Source: an uncultured Eubacteriales bacterium
GTDB taxonomy: Bacteria > Bacillota > Clostridia > Christensenellales > CAG-138
Direction: 5' to 3'
Assembly (NCBI GenBank): GCA_900546845.1
Contig: UREK01000002.1
Span: 1 to 64,000, forward strand
DNA: 64,000 bases
Shown here: piece by piece, positions 7,692 through 15,604 of the stretch
Numbering within the stretch: the first letter of the stretch is position 1
How the letters are laid out: each line of letters starts with the position of its first letter
Position numbers and translations under genes: made by a program
The notes under the pieces: model-generated
The model's database searches: none
Seen by the model: only the letters and a program-made list of their open reading frames with translations
Told to the model about the DNA's origin: nothing

Positions 7692-7739
7692 AAAAATTGG
7701 ACACCAACCGCGATACCCACTGTATCAAGATTGATGTCC
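7692..7739 (-). terminator. Terminator after tRNA-Pro(GGG)
   Basis: On the minus strand GGACATCAA pairs with TTGGTGTCC, with an inner GATAC/GTATC stem, then AATTTTTATA. It starts six bases after the encoded CCA of the tRNA. Confidence 0.75.
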
Positions 7740-7744
7740 TGTTA

Positions 7745-7821
7745 TGGTCTGGGTGAGAAGATTCGAACTTCCGGCCTCTTGAACCCCATTCAAGCACGCT
7801 ACCAAACTGCGCCACACCCAG
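7745..7821 (-). tRNA. tRNA-Pro (anticodon GGG)
   Basis: Acceptor CTGGGTG pairs with CACCCAG. The anticodon stem CTTGA/TCAAG closes the loop ATGGGGT, giving GGG. T-arm GGAAGTTCGAATCTTCT; discriminator A, CCA encoded. Transcribed alone. Confidence 0.93.
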
Positions 7822-7854
7822 AAAGCTATGATCCGATTTTCTCGAACCTTGAAT

Positions 7855-7883
7855 ATAGTAGCATTCCGGCGTGTATTTGTCAA
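7855..7883 (-). promoter_or_regulatory. Promoter of tRNA-Pro(GGG)
   Basis: On the minus strand TTGACA (7878-7883) and TACTAT (7855-7860) are 17 bp apart, about 33 bp before the tRNA. An alternative TATATT at 20 bp spacing is also present. Confidence 0.6.
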
Positions 7884-7927
7884 GTGCTGTTCTCAGCGAA
7901 CATGGAGATGTTTTTGAAGGGCCAAGG

Positions 7928-7954
7928 AAAAGAGCGCGCGGTTTGACCGCGCGC
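7928..7954 (-). terminator. Terminator of spoIVA
   Basis: A perfect 9-bp GC stem (GCGCGCGGT / ACCGCGCGC) with a 3-nt loop is followed on the minus strand by TCTTTTCC, nine bases after the spoIVA stop. Confidence 0.82.
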
Positions 7955-7963
7955 TGCGTATGT

Positions 7964-9442
7964 CTAGAGCAGGATGCAGATCAGCCCGTTGCAGCCTTCG
8001 TTCACCATGCGCTGCAACGTTTCCTGAAGGCGCTGCTGCACTTCATCCGGTAAGCGATTCACCTTTCCAGTCATCCCCTCTTTTACGAGGTCGCAGAGCG
8101 GTTTCCCGAAGATGTTCGTGTTCCAGATGCCAGCAGGGTCTTTCTTTGCCGCATCCAATAGGTAAGAGAGAAATTCCTCCGCCTGGTCCTCCGTGCCGAC
8201 AAGCGGGGAAACCTCGGATTCAATATCCACCCGGATCATGTGAAGCCCGGTTGCCTTTGCGTGCAGCCGCACGCCAAAACGGCTCCCCTGCTGCATAATT
8301 TCCGGTTCGTCAAGCGTCATTTCATCCATTGCGGGCGGAACCATGCCGTAGCCTGTGCGGTAGGCTGCGTCGAGCGCGCCGCGCAGGCGGTCGTATTCCC
8401 GCTTTGCTGCAACGAATTCCTTGATGGAGGCGATGAGGTGCGCGTCGTCGCGGATCTCGTATCCACAGGCTTCGCCGAGCACCGTATAGAAGAGGCTGCT
8501 CTCCGGCCGGAGATCCACCTCGATTTCACCGCTGCCAAGCGCGACCCGTTTCACGAGCGGTGCTTCAAAGCCCTCAATGCCGGAGAGTGATTCTGTCAAC
8601 TTTGCGTAATCGCGCATCCGCGTAAGCTGCTTGGAAGCGGCATTGATCGGCTCCATGATCCTTTGAATCAGCCAATGCTCCGAATCGAGCGCGCTGATCC
8701 ATTCCGGAAGCGCCACATGCACCATGCGGATCGGGAACTCCATGAGCACAAGCTCCATCAGGTCGTAAAACTCGGCCGCGGACATCTGCATTACGTCCGC
8801 CGCGCGCACAGTCGCGTCGTATTTCTCCTGCATGGACATAGCAAGCGCAAGGGTTTCCGCATCGTTCGGGTGCGTGCTGTTGAGCACGATCACAAATGGT
8901 TTGCCCTGTTCTTTGAGTTCTCGGACGACGCGTTCCTCCGCCTCCACATAATCCTCGCGGTCAATCTGCGTGATGCTGCCGTCTGTGGTCAGGACGACGC
9001 CGATGGTGGAATGCTCCGTGATGACCTTGCGTGTACCGATCTCGGCCGCTTCCTCAAAGGGGATGTCATGGTCATGCCAAGGCGTACGCACCATGCGCGG
9101 CATGTCATTTTCGATGTGGCCGACCGCGCCGGGCACCATGTAGCCGACGCAATCCACCATGCGCACCCGGATGGACGTTGTGTCGCTGATCTTGAGTTGC
9201 GCCGCTTCGTTGGGCACAAACTTGGGCTGTGTCGTCATGATGGTCCGGCCCGCTGCGCTTTGGGGCAGCTCATCCGTCAGACGCTCTTTCGCATGCGGGT
9301 CCTCCATCCCCGGCAGCACGAGAAGATCCATGAACCGCTTGATGAAGGTCGACTTTCCCGTGCGGACGGGGCCAACCACGCCGATGTAGATGTCTCCATT
9401 CGTCCGCTCCGCGATGTCGCGGTATAATTCAGTCCTGTCCAT
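7964..9442 (-). CDS. spoIVA: Stage IV sporulation protein A (spore coat ATPase)
   Basis: 492 residues, full family length. SpoIVA is a soluble ATPase of the TRAFAC class that self-assembles on the forespore surface and forms the basement layer of the coat, recruited by SpoVM. The Walker A motif GPVRTGKST is at residues 24-32, followed by DTTSIRVRMVDCVGYMV (sensor and Walker B region), TDGSIT and FVIVLNSTHP. The long C-terminal part ends in the expected GLICILL-like localisation region. It has its own SigE-type promoter and a terminator, so it is monocistronic. With CotJC and the SpoIVF-like pair it shows the organism can sporulate. Confidence 0.97.
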   Translation of the reverse strand: MDRTELYRDIAERTNGDIYIGVVGPVRTGKSTFIKRFMDLLVLPGMEDPHAKERLTDELPQSAAGRTIMTTQPKFVPNEAAQLKISDTTSIRVRMVDCVGYMVPGAVGHIENDMPRMVRTPWHDHDIPFEEAAEIGTRKVITEHSTIGVVLTTDGSITQIDREDYVEAEERVVRELKEQGKPFVIVLNSTHPNDAETLALAMSMQEKYDATVRAADVMQMSAAEFYDLMELVLMEFPIRMVHVALPEWISALDSEHWLIQRIMEPINAASKQLTRMRDYAKLTESLSGIEGFEAPLVKRVALGSGEIEVDLRPESSLFYTVLGEACGYEIRDDAHLIASIKEFVAAKREYDRLRGALDAAYRTGYGMVPPAMDEMTLDEPEIMQQGSRFGVRLHAKATGLHMIRVDIESEVSPLVGTEDQAEEFLSYLLDAAKKDPAGIWNTNIFGKPLCDLVKEGMTGKVNRLPDEVQQRLQETLQRMVNEGCNGLICILL

Positions 9443-9479
9443 TCAGGTGTCCTCCCCACTGTTATAAATCGACTAGTGA

Positions 9480-9508
9480 AGTATATGTACAGCGGGAAAG
9501 AAACATGC
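9480..9508 (-). promoter_or_regulatory. SigE-type promoter of spoIVA
   Basis: On the minus strand GCATGTT (9502-9508), 14 bp, then CATATACT (9480-9487). This closely matches the Bacillus SigE consensus (kmATATT, 14 bp, CATACAHT). It lies about 40 bp upstream of the spoIVA ATG, whose mother-cell expression depends on SigE in known species. Confidence 0.75.
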
Positions 9509-9557
9509 CCCCATTCCATGCGGAAGGAGGCATTTTCAAGCATTGCCTGTTTGCGCT

Positions 9558-10886
9558 TTAAACCGGCGCGTTCTTTGTGCGCTGGCGCACGATAAGCCGG
9601 ATGGGCGTGGCGGTCAGGCCGAAGGACTTGCGGATATAGTTCTCTAAATACCGCTTATAGGAAAAATGCATGATCTCTGGCTCGTTTACGAACAGCACGA
9701 ACGTCGGCGGCTTAGCCGACACCTGCGTTGCGTAGTAGATCTTGAGGCGGCGGCCCTTGTCGGAGGGCGGCTCCGTGATCATCACGGCCTCGGATACGAT
9801 GTCGTTAAGCGTGCCGGTGGAAACGCGCATGCAGTTTTGTGCATAGGCGAAATCCGCCTGCTCCATCACCTTGTTGACGCGCTGCCCACTCACGGCGGAA
9901 ATGAAAAGCATCGGAACATAATCCATAAACGCGAGGTCGACTGCAAGCTTCTTTTTAAATTCGTTCATCGTATGGGTATCCTTTTCGATGAGATCCCACT
10001 TGTTGATGATGAGGACAGAGGCTTTGCCTTCCTCATGGACATAGCCCGCAATGCGCACATCCTGCTCGCTCAGACCTTCCGCCGCGTCGATCACAATAAG
10101 GACAACGTCCGCCCGGCGAATCGCGCCGAGCGAGCGAATCACACTGTACCGTTCGATGCTTTCATCCTCGATCGCGCGCTTGCGCCGGATTCCCGCCGTA
10201 TCGACGAGCATATAATCCCGCCCCTGATAGGTAAACGGCGTATCGATCGCGTCGCGCGTCGTTCCCGCAATGTCGCTCACAATAGTACGTTCCTGGCCAA
10301 GCAGCGCGTTCACCAGGCTGGATTTTCCGACGTTCGGCTTCCCCACCACCGCGATGCTCGTGACCTCCGGATGCTCGTCCTCCGGGTTTTTATCGAAATA
10401 AGAGACGACTTCATCCAGCAGATCGCCAATGCCAAGGCCCTGCTCTGCCGAGATTGCGACCGGCGCGCCAATTCCAAGCTCGTAGAAATCGTAGACAGAA
10501 TCCGTGTATTTGATATGGTCGACCTTGTTTACGCCAAGCACAACAGGCTTGCGCGAGCGCCGCAGCATTTCCGCGACCTCCGCGTCCGCCGCCGTGATGC
10601 CTTCACGCCCATCCACAAGGAACACGATCACATCCGCCGTTTCGATTGCAAGCTCTGCCTGGCGGCGCATCTGTGTGCTGATGATGTCGTCCCGCTCTGG
10701 CTCGATGCCGCCTGTGTCCACCAATGCGAAGTTGTAATCCAGCCACGCTGCGTCGCCATAGATGCGGTCGCGTGTAACGCCGGGCGTATCCTCCACAATA
10801 GCGATGCGCTTCCCAACAACCTTATTAAAGAAAGTGGATTTTCCCACATTGGGCCGGCCCACAACCGCAACCAGTGGTTTTGCCAT
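9558..10886 (-). CDS. der: Double-GTPase ribosome assembly factor Der (EngA)
   Basis: 442 residues with two tandem GTPase domains and a C-terminal KH-like domain. First G1 motif GRPNVGKS near residue 10, with DTPGVTRDR and DTGG; second GKPNVGKS near residue 182, with DIAGTTRDAI, DTAGIRRK and NKWD. Der supports late assembly of the 50S subunit and is essential in many bacteria. It lies downstream of the DUF512 gene on the same strand (30 bp gap). In many Clostridia plsY and gpsA follow der before spoIVA; they are absent here. Confidence 0.97.
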   Translation of the reverse strand: MAKPLVAVVGRPNVGKSTFFNKVVGKRIAIVEDTPGVTRDRIYGDAAWLDYNFALVDTGGIEPERDDIISTQMRRQAELAIETADVIVFLVDGREGITAADAEVAEMLRRSRKPVVLGVNKVDHIKYTDSVYDFYELGIGAPVAISAEQGLGIGDLLDEVVSYFDKNPEDEHPEVTSIAVVGKPNVGKSSLVNALLGQERTIVSDIAGTTRDAIDTPFTYQGRDYMLVDTAGIRRKRAIEDESIERYSVIRSLGAIRRADVVLIVIDAAEGLSEQDVRIAGYVHEEGKASVLIINKWDLIEKDTHTMNEFKKKLAVDLAFMDYVPMLFISAVSGQRVNKVMEQADFAYAQNCMRVSTGTLNDIVSEAVMITEPPSDKGRRLKIYYATQVSAKPPTFVLFVNEPEIMHFSYKRYLENYIRKSFGLTATPIRLIVRQRTKNAPV

Positions 10887-10915
10887 ATAATTTACCTCAT
10901 TTCAATTTTGAGTTA

Positions 10916-12226
10916 TCATTCTTCCAACAAGCGGAACAGTTCTTCAACGAACAGCGCCCCATCGCTCGCGCAAAGCGGGATTACCCGCGCGCCGAGCCGC
11001 TTTTCCAGCCCTGCCAAACGCTCGCCGTCCAAAAATACGTCCTCCCGCTCCCGCAGCGTGTCATCCGGCAGGAGCAAAGTTTTGCTAATAAGTTTTCCTG
11101 CGAGCTGCGCCGCAAGGTCGCCTGCCGTCATGAGGCCGCTCACGGTCACGGTCTGCCCGAAATACGCGTTTTCGATGCGGTGCAACGTGATGCGGACACC
11201 ATAGGGCGCGAGCAGTTTAAACAGCGGCTGCAAAAATGGGAACGCGGAAGCGCCGGTTGCCGCATCGACCGTAACCGGGCTTTTAAGCGGCGTTTGCTCA
11301 CGCAGCGCTTCGCGGAATTCAGCCTCAAATTTGCGCAGCAGGCCAACGCCGTTTTCAATTTGCGGAAAATCGCCATAGGCTGCATATGGCGGAAGCGGAA
11401 GCTCCGCGATAGAGTACATTTCATCCGAAGCGTATGCAAAGCTGCCGCTGGTTTGCACTAACGCTTTTGCATTGCAGGTTTCCACCATGTGGATCGCATC
11501 CCGTGCTTCTTCCCGGGTGAGCGTCCGGAGCGGATAAAGCCCTTCCCGATACCGCGTAAGGCCCACGGGAACCACTGCCACGGATTGCGCCGCTGGTGCG
11601 AGCGCCAGCAGATCGGCAAGCGTTTTTGAAAGGATTTCCCCATCGTTCAGGCCCGGGCAAAGTACGATCTGCGCATGGAACTGCATGCCTTCCTGCTTGA
11701 GCCGGTTCAGCCGTTCCAGGATGCGCACGGCGGTTGGGTTGCGCATCATCGCCTTGCGCACTTCGCCATCTGTCGCATGTACGGAGATATACAGCGGGCT
11801 GACACGGCGCTTGAGGATGCGCGCAAACTCTGCGTCGTCAATATTCGTAAGCGTAACATAGTTGCCCATAATGAGCGAAAGCCGCCAATCGTCATCCTTT
11901 ACGTGGAGAGTACTGCGAACGCCCTTGGGCATCTGGTCGATGAAGCAGAACACGCAATGATTTTTGCAGCTTTTGAGCGGGCTCATGAGCCCGCTTTCAA
12001 AGTTGAGGCCAAGCGGCTCGTAAAGCTCCTTCTCCACATCGGCAAATATGCTTTCGCCCTCCGGCGTTTCAAAACAAATCTCCAACGACTCTTTTGTGGT
12101 GAGCTGCTCATAGTCGATCACGTCAAGCACGTCTTCCCCATCGATGGACGAAAGCGACCAACCCGGCTCCACGCCAAGCTCCTGCGCGATCGAATCCGGA
12201 TCCACGGCCGTGATCAAATGTTTCAT
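10916..12226 (-). CDS. DUF512 radical-SAM-like protein with N-terminal PDZ-like domain
   Basis: 436 residues from the ATG at 12224-12226, which has GGGAAGGGA seven bases upstream. Residues 1-60 form a PDZ-like module (VDPDSIAQELGVEPGW...). Cys 87, 91 and 94 make a CxxxCxxC iron-sulfur motif followed by DQMPKG, in the TIGR03279/DUF512 style. The central part continues as a radical-SAM-like barrel (YISVHATDG, VLCPGLNDG), then the DUF512 domain. The function is not established in any organism I can name. Next to der, a conserved neighbourhood in Clostridia. Confidence 0.9.
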   Translation of the reverse strand: MKHLITAVDPDSIAQELGVEPGWSLSSIDGEDVLDVIDYEQLTTKESLEICFETPEGESIFADVEKELYEPLGLNFESGLMSPLKSCKNHCVFCFIDQMPKGVRSTLHVKDDDWRLSLIMGNYVTLTNIDDAEFARILKRRVSPLYISVHATDGEVRKAMMRNPTAVRILERLNRLKQEGMQFHAQIVLCPGLNDGEILSKTLADLLALAPAAQSVAVVPVGLTRYREGLYPLRTLTREEARDAIHMVETCNAKALVQTSGSFAYASDEMYSIAELPLPPYAAYGDFPQIENGVGLLRKFEAEFREALREQTPLKSPVTVDAATGASAFPFLQPLFKLLAPYGVRITLHRIENAYFGQTVTVSGLMTAGDLAAQLAGKLISKTLLLPDDTLREREDVFLDGERLAGLEKRLGARVIPLCASDGALFVEELFRLLEE

Positions 12227-12302
12227 GCAATCCCTTCCCCACCATAGTAAATCCTGTTTGATTATATCATGCCGCATCCAATTCTGCCATACCCGGTTTC
12301 TT

Positions 12303-12331
12303 TTGCGCAAACGCCGCGTTCATGCTATACT
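12303..12331 (+). promoter_or_regulatory. Leaderless-type promoter of the DNA glycosylase gene
   Basis: TTGCGC (12303-12308), 17 bp, TATACT (12326-12331) with an extended TGC. Only six bases separate the -10 box from the ATG, so transcription would start at or next to the start codon. No Shine-Dalgarno sequence is present. Confidence 0.7.
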
Positions 12332-12337
12332 TGCCCC

Positions 12338-12841
12338 ATGGAACGCAATACGATTCATCATGAAATCCCGCCCGTATACGACGCGAACTCCCGCGTCCTC
12401 ATCCTCGGGACGATGCCTTCTCCCAAATCCCGCGCGGCGGGGTTCTTTTACGGACATCCGCAAAACCGGTTCTGGGGTGCGCTTTGCGCTGTGCTCGACG
12501 AACCGCTGCCTCGGTCTGTGGCAGAGAAAAGAGCGATGCTTCTGCGCCGCGGCATCGCCCTTTGGGATGTGCTGGCTTCCTGCGAGATCGCGGGCGCTGC
12601 GGACAGCAGCATCCGGAACCCGGTTGTGAACGATTTTTCGCCTATTTTTGCAGAGGCGGACATTCGCGCCGTATTTACGACTGGAAAAACCGCCGCAAGG
12701 CTTTATAAACGCCTTTGCGGGAAGGAAAGCATCTGTCTCCCCTCCCCAAGCCCTGCGAATTGTGCTTTGCCGATGGAAGCACTTGTGGAGGAGTACCGGG
12801 CTATCCTGTCATATCTCGATCCGAATGCAAAGAGAACATGA
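12338..12841 (+). CDS. Uracil/hypoxanthine-DNA glycosylase family protein
   Basis: 167 residues of the UDG superfamily, close to proteins annotated as DNA-deoxyinosine glycosylase (family 6 type). They remove deaminated bases. Motif 1 is LILGTMPSPKSRAAGFFYGHPQNRFW near residue 25, and the later SPSPAN segment matches the leucine-loop end seen in this family. The ATG at 12338 is chosen because a good -35/-10 pair ends six bases upstream; an earlier in-frame ATG at 12269 lies before the promoter. The gene diverges from the DUF512 gene. Substrate specificity is inferred from family likeness only. Confidence 0.85.
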   Translation: MERNTIHHEIPPVYDANSRVLILGTMPSPKSRAAGFFYGHPQNRFWGALCAVLDEPLPRSVAEKRAMLLRRGIALWDVLASCEIAGAADSSIRNPVVNDFSPIFAEADIRAVFTTGKTAARLYKRLCGKESICLPSPSPANCALPMEALVEEYRAILSYLDPNAKRT

Positions 12842-12918
12842 CTGGTGGCAAAGCGCTCCGCACTGGAAAATATTGCATAGCGCTGCAAAGGCCTGTCATC
12901 CGCGGAGCGTAGAACCCT

Positions 12919-13272
12919 TTAAATTCCGAGCGCCTTTGCCCATTCGCTTTCCTTAAAGCCGGCGAGCACGAAGGTTTCTCCGATCAAAAGCGGGCGCTTT
13001 ACAAGCATACCGTCCGTTGCGAGCAGCGCAAGCTGTTCTTCTTCCGTCATTCCGGGCAGCTTATCCTTTAACTCCATGTTTTTATAGAGGAGGCCGCTGG
13101 TGTTGAAAAAACGTTTGAGCGGCAATCCGCTCCGCGCATGCCAGGCCTTGAGTTCCGCAAGCGTTGGCCGGTCGAGCTTGATGTCGCGCAGTTCATATGA
13201 AATTCCGTGGTCATCCAGATAGCGCTGCGCTTTTTGACAGGTGCTGCATTTAGGGTAGCATACAAAGAGCAT
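12919..13272 (-). CDS. ArsC/Spx-family thioredoxin-fold protein
   Basis: 117 residues, the normal length for ArsC/YffB/Spx-like proteins. Near the N-terminus YPKCSTCQKA gives a C9-x-x-C12 pair. The mid-section LKRFFNTSG and the C-terminal LATDGMLVKRPLL are typical of the family. It may act as a thiol reductase or as an Spx-like RNA polymerase-binding regulator; the RPI/RP signature (KRPLLIGE) is compatible with both. No arsenic-resistance genes are nearby, so arsenate reduction is unlikely. Ribosome site AAAGGAG. Confidence 0.88.
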   Translation of the reverse strand: MLFVCYPKCSTCQKAQRYLDDHGISYELRDIKLDRPTLAELKAWHARSGLPLKRFFNTSGLLYKNMELKDKLPGMTEEEQLALLATDGMLVKRPLLIGETFVLAGFKESEWAKALGI

Positions 13273-13333
13273 AGGGAGTCTCCTTTTTATTAAGAATCAT
13301 TTTTTCTATTTTAACACAACAAATGTATGGCGC

Positions 13334-13366
13334 AAACAAAAAGCCAAAGGCTTCGCCTCTGGCTTT
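13334..13366 (-). terminator. Terminator of the cotJC gene
   Basis: AAAGCCAAAGGC pairs with GCCTCTGGCTTT (one mismatch) around a TTC loop and is followed on the minus strand by TTTGTTT. It lies just after the manganese catalase stop. Confidence 0.75.
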
Positions 13367-13380
13367 TGAAAACTGTGCTG

Positions 13381-14052
13381 TTAATGAAATGCTGGCGGAT
13401 TCCTGGGTGAGTCCTGAAAGAACGATGACTCGGCGGGAGAAGGTTCCGACATGCTGAAATACATCTTCGCAGCTTTCGTTGTGCCGAAATCCTGGTTTGA
13501 GCCCGTATCCTGAACCTTGTTGAACGCGTCCCGGAACATGCTGTTGTGCGCTTCCTCCCGGTTGAGAAGGAAGTCGATCGTCTCCCGGACGTTTTTGTCG
13601 TTGATTTGCCGGTACAGATACTCATAGACAACCTTCGCACGCTGCTCGGACGCGATGTTGGAAAGAAGATCCGCGCAAAGATCGCCGGTCACGGTCACAT
13701 AATCGCTCGTCCAAGAATATCCGGAGGCATTGAGCAGCCCCGGATTCAGCCCGAGCAAAACATGCGTTTGGATCTCGCCGGCCGGGACGGACGCAGCGTC
13801 CACATCATGCCCGTTAAGCAGATTGATCGTCTGCGCGACCATCTCCATATGGCCAAGCTCTTCCGCAGCAATGTCAAGGAACAAGTCTTTGATCGCCGGA
13901 TCCTTAATGCGGAAGCTTTGGGATATGTATTGCATCGCAGCCTTCAGTTCTCCGTTTGCGCCGCCAAGCTGCTCCTGAAGCAGCGCTGCATATTGGGGGT
14001 TCGTTCCATCTACGGCCACAGGATGGAATAATTGCTTTTCATGCTTAAACAT
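13381..14052 (-). CDS. cotJC: CotJC-type manganese catalase
   Basis: 223-residue ferritin-like four-helix protein of the manganese catalase family; the spore-coat form is CotJC. Likely di-manganese ligands: Glu 35 in NGELKAAMQY, Glu 65 and His 68 in AAEELGHMEM, Glu in ASEQRAKVVYEYL, and Glu/His in REEAHNSMF. In spore formers it disproportionates hydrogen peroxide at the spore surface. The usual cotJA and cotJB partners are not adjacent, so it stands alone. The C-terminal 35 residues are low complexity (Pro/Ser). Confidence 0.93.
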   Translation of the reverse strand: MFKHEKQLFHPVAVDGTNPQYAALLQEQLGGANGELKAAMQYISQSFRIKDPAIKDLFLDIAAEELGHMEMVAQTINLLNGHDVDAASVPAGEIQTHVLLGLNPGLLNASGYSWTSDYVTVTGDLCADLLSNIASEQRAKVVYEYLYRQINDKNVRETIDFLLNREEAHNSMFRDAFNKVQDTGSNQDFGTTKAAKMYFSMSEPSPAESSFFQDSPRNPPAFH

Positions 14053-14111
14053 TTTACAACACTCCTTTTTGCCTTAGGATGCGCCGGAAAAAACAAAGCA
14101 TGCACAGAAAA

Positions 14112-15206
14112 TCATTTGTCTGCAAGCAGGCGGAAACGCATGACTACGGGTTCATGATCCGAATAGCGGTAACCGGTATTCACGGTTTCATAGCCAGCGC
14201 ATTCGACATTGTCTGAAATGATGAAGCCGTCAAGCGTGACGGTGTAGGTAACGCCCGGCACATACGCCATGTCCGCGTTTCTTGCGCTATCCCAAAGCGC
14301 CGCGCGCTCCGATTCGTTTAGCGCGTCGATGCAGAAGGCGAAGTGCTCTGGCAGGCTCTCCCGTGGAAATGGATATGCCCAGGAAGCGCGCTCCTCCCCA
14401 TCGTCCGCAAGCGCCTTGAGATCATGGTTGAAATCGCCTCCGCAAATCACGTAATTACCGGCAGCATACTCACGTGCCATGTCTTCGCAGAGCATGCTGA
14501 TCTGCCCTTCCCGGATCTCATCGGAGTTCCCGTAGGCTGACATATGCAGCGTAAGGATCACAAGCTCCCTCCCATTTTCTACCGGGATGCGCGACACGCT
14601 GTAGCAGCGGTCCAAATCAAAAAACTTCGTGATTGAGGTAGAGATCGGGAAACTCCTGCGGACGCTCTGCACAATGGGAAAGCGGGAATACAGCACGAGC
14701 CCGGAGCTGCTCTTGCCATGCGGTTCCGCGAAGGGATACGCTAAAAATGCGGAATCATAGTTTACCGCAAACGCGGAATAATATTCCCGCAGCATTTCGC
14801 TCAAAAGCGCATACTGATCTATATGGTAGCTGCGCGTTGAGTCAAGATCCACCTCCTGAACCAGCGCAAAGTCTGGTTCGAGCGATGCGATGAGCTCTGC
14901 GGCGCCGGATACGGTTTCGATCACGCTTTCTTTGCTGGCCGCCCAGGAGGATTTCCCGCCATCCATGAAGAAACTATACTCCGGCGTATAAGCACCAAAA
15001 CCAATATTATAGGTCGCAGCGGAATATTCCGTGCCGACCTGTAACGCGCAGTCAGGATCCTTCGGAGCCATTTCCGGCTCCGCTATAGCGAGCTCCTGCA
15101 GGTCTGGGATGCGGGCATAACTTAAAAAAAGGTATGCTGCGTATCCAGCGGCGATTAACAGGACTATGCCGCAAAAGATCCCAACGATTTTCAGCGCTTT
15201 CTTCAT
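14112..15206 (-). CDS. Endonuclease/exonuclease/phosphatase-family protein, membrane-anchored
   Basis: 364 residues. Residues 1-25 form one N-terminal membrane segment, so the catalytic domain faces outward. The EEP fold is shown by VQEVDLDSTRS (metal-binding Glu), FCGGDFNHDLKAL-type GGDFNH, and the C-terminal YRYSDHEPVVM with the SDH motif. Such proteins act as phosphodiesterases or nucleases on nucleic acids or phosphoinositides. The start ATG at 15204-15206 follows GCGAGG by nine bases; a longer frame begins at 15251. Monocistronic; it reads into a 60-bp gap before cotJC. Confidence 0.88.
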   Translation of the reverse strand: MKKALKIVGIFCGIVLLIAAGYAAYLFLSYARIPDLQELAIAEPEMAPKDPDCALQVGTEYSAATYNIGFGAYTPEYSFFMDGGKSSWAASKESVIETVSGAAELIASLEPDFALVQEVDLDSTRSYHIDQYALLSEMLREYYSAFAVNYDSAFLAYPFAEPHGKSSSGLVLYSRFPIVQSVRRSFPISTSITKFFDLDRCYSVSRIPVENGRELVILTLHMSAYGNSDEIREGQISMLCEDMAREYAAGNYVICGGDFNHDLKALADDGEERASWAYPFPRESLPEHFAFCIDALNESERAALWDSARNADMAYVPGVTYTVTLDGFIISDNVECAGYETVNTGYRYSDHEPVVMRFRLLADK

Positions 15207-15317
15207 CCATGTGTGCCTCGCTTTCATGTATATGTGATTACAGTATAGCACGTACCGTTCAAAATTGCCGCCCTGTTTTAAGAATGAACGCCTTGGAATT
15301 CACGATTGCTGGATGAA

Positions 15318-15348
15318 ATTAAAAAAGCTAGGTAGAACCTAGCTTTTT
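15318..15348 (-). terminator. Terminator of the tRNA-Thr/tRNA-Pro unit
   Basis: A perfect 12-bp stem (AAAAAGCTAGGT at 15322-15333 with 15337-15348) and a 3-nt AGA loop start three bases after tRNA-Pro(CGG). On the minus strand the stem ends in a T-run. Confidence 0.82.
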
Positions 15349-15350
15349 CT

Positions 15351-15427
15351 TGGTCGGGGCGACTGGATTTGAACCAGCGGCCTTTTGGTCCCGAACCAAA
15401 CGCGCTACCAAACTGCGCTACGCCCCG
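15351..15427 (-). tRNA. tRNA-Pro (anticodon CGG)
   Basis: Acceptor CGGGGCG pairs with CGCCCCG. The anticodon stem TTTGG/CCAAA closes the loop TTCGGGA, giving CGG. Discriminator A with encoded CCA. Follows tRNA-Thr(CGT) in one transcript. Confidence 0.94.
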
Positions 15428-15431
15428 AAAA

Positions 15432-15507
15432 TGGAGCCAATGTGGGGACTCGGACCCCAGACCTGCGCATTACGAGTGCGCTGCTCTACCAACTGAGCTA
15501 CATTGGC
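15432..15507 (-). tRNA. tRNA-Thr (anticodon CGT)
   Basis: Acceptor GCCAATG pairs with CATTGGC. The anticodon stem GCGCA/TGCGC closes the loop CTCGTAA, giving CGT. Discriminator T with encoded CCA. First gene of a two-tRNA unit. Confidence 0.94.
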
Positions 15508-15539
15508 TCGTCATGCACATCGTGCATCAACGGTTTCTT

Positions 15540-15568
15540 ATTATAGCAGACAAATCAAATTCTGTCAC
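15540..15568 (-). promoter_or_regulatory. Promoter of the tRNA-Thr/tRNA-Pro unit
   Basis: On the minus strand GTGACA (15563-15568), 17 bp, TATAAT (15540-15545), about 33 bp before tRNA-Thr. It lies between the rng stop and the tRNAs. Confidence 0.75.
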
Positions 15569-15604
15569 TAGGTTTTTTCAAAAATTTTTAGCACGCTCCC
15601 AAAG

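Noticed and set aside
9666..11204. 512-codon frame on the plus strand over der and DUF512
   Set aside because: A GC-rich antisense shadow with no motifs; der on the other strand has both GTPase domains intact.
13381..14052. SigE or SigK promoter for cotJC
   Set aside because: Nothing upstream matches the CATA-type -10 consensus well enough to call.
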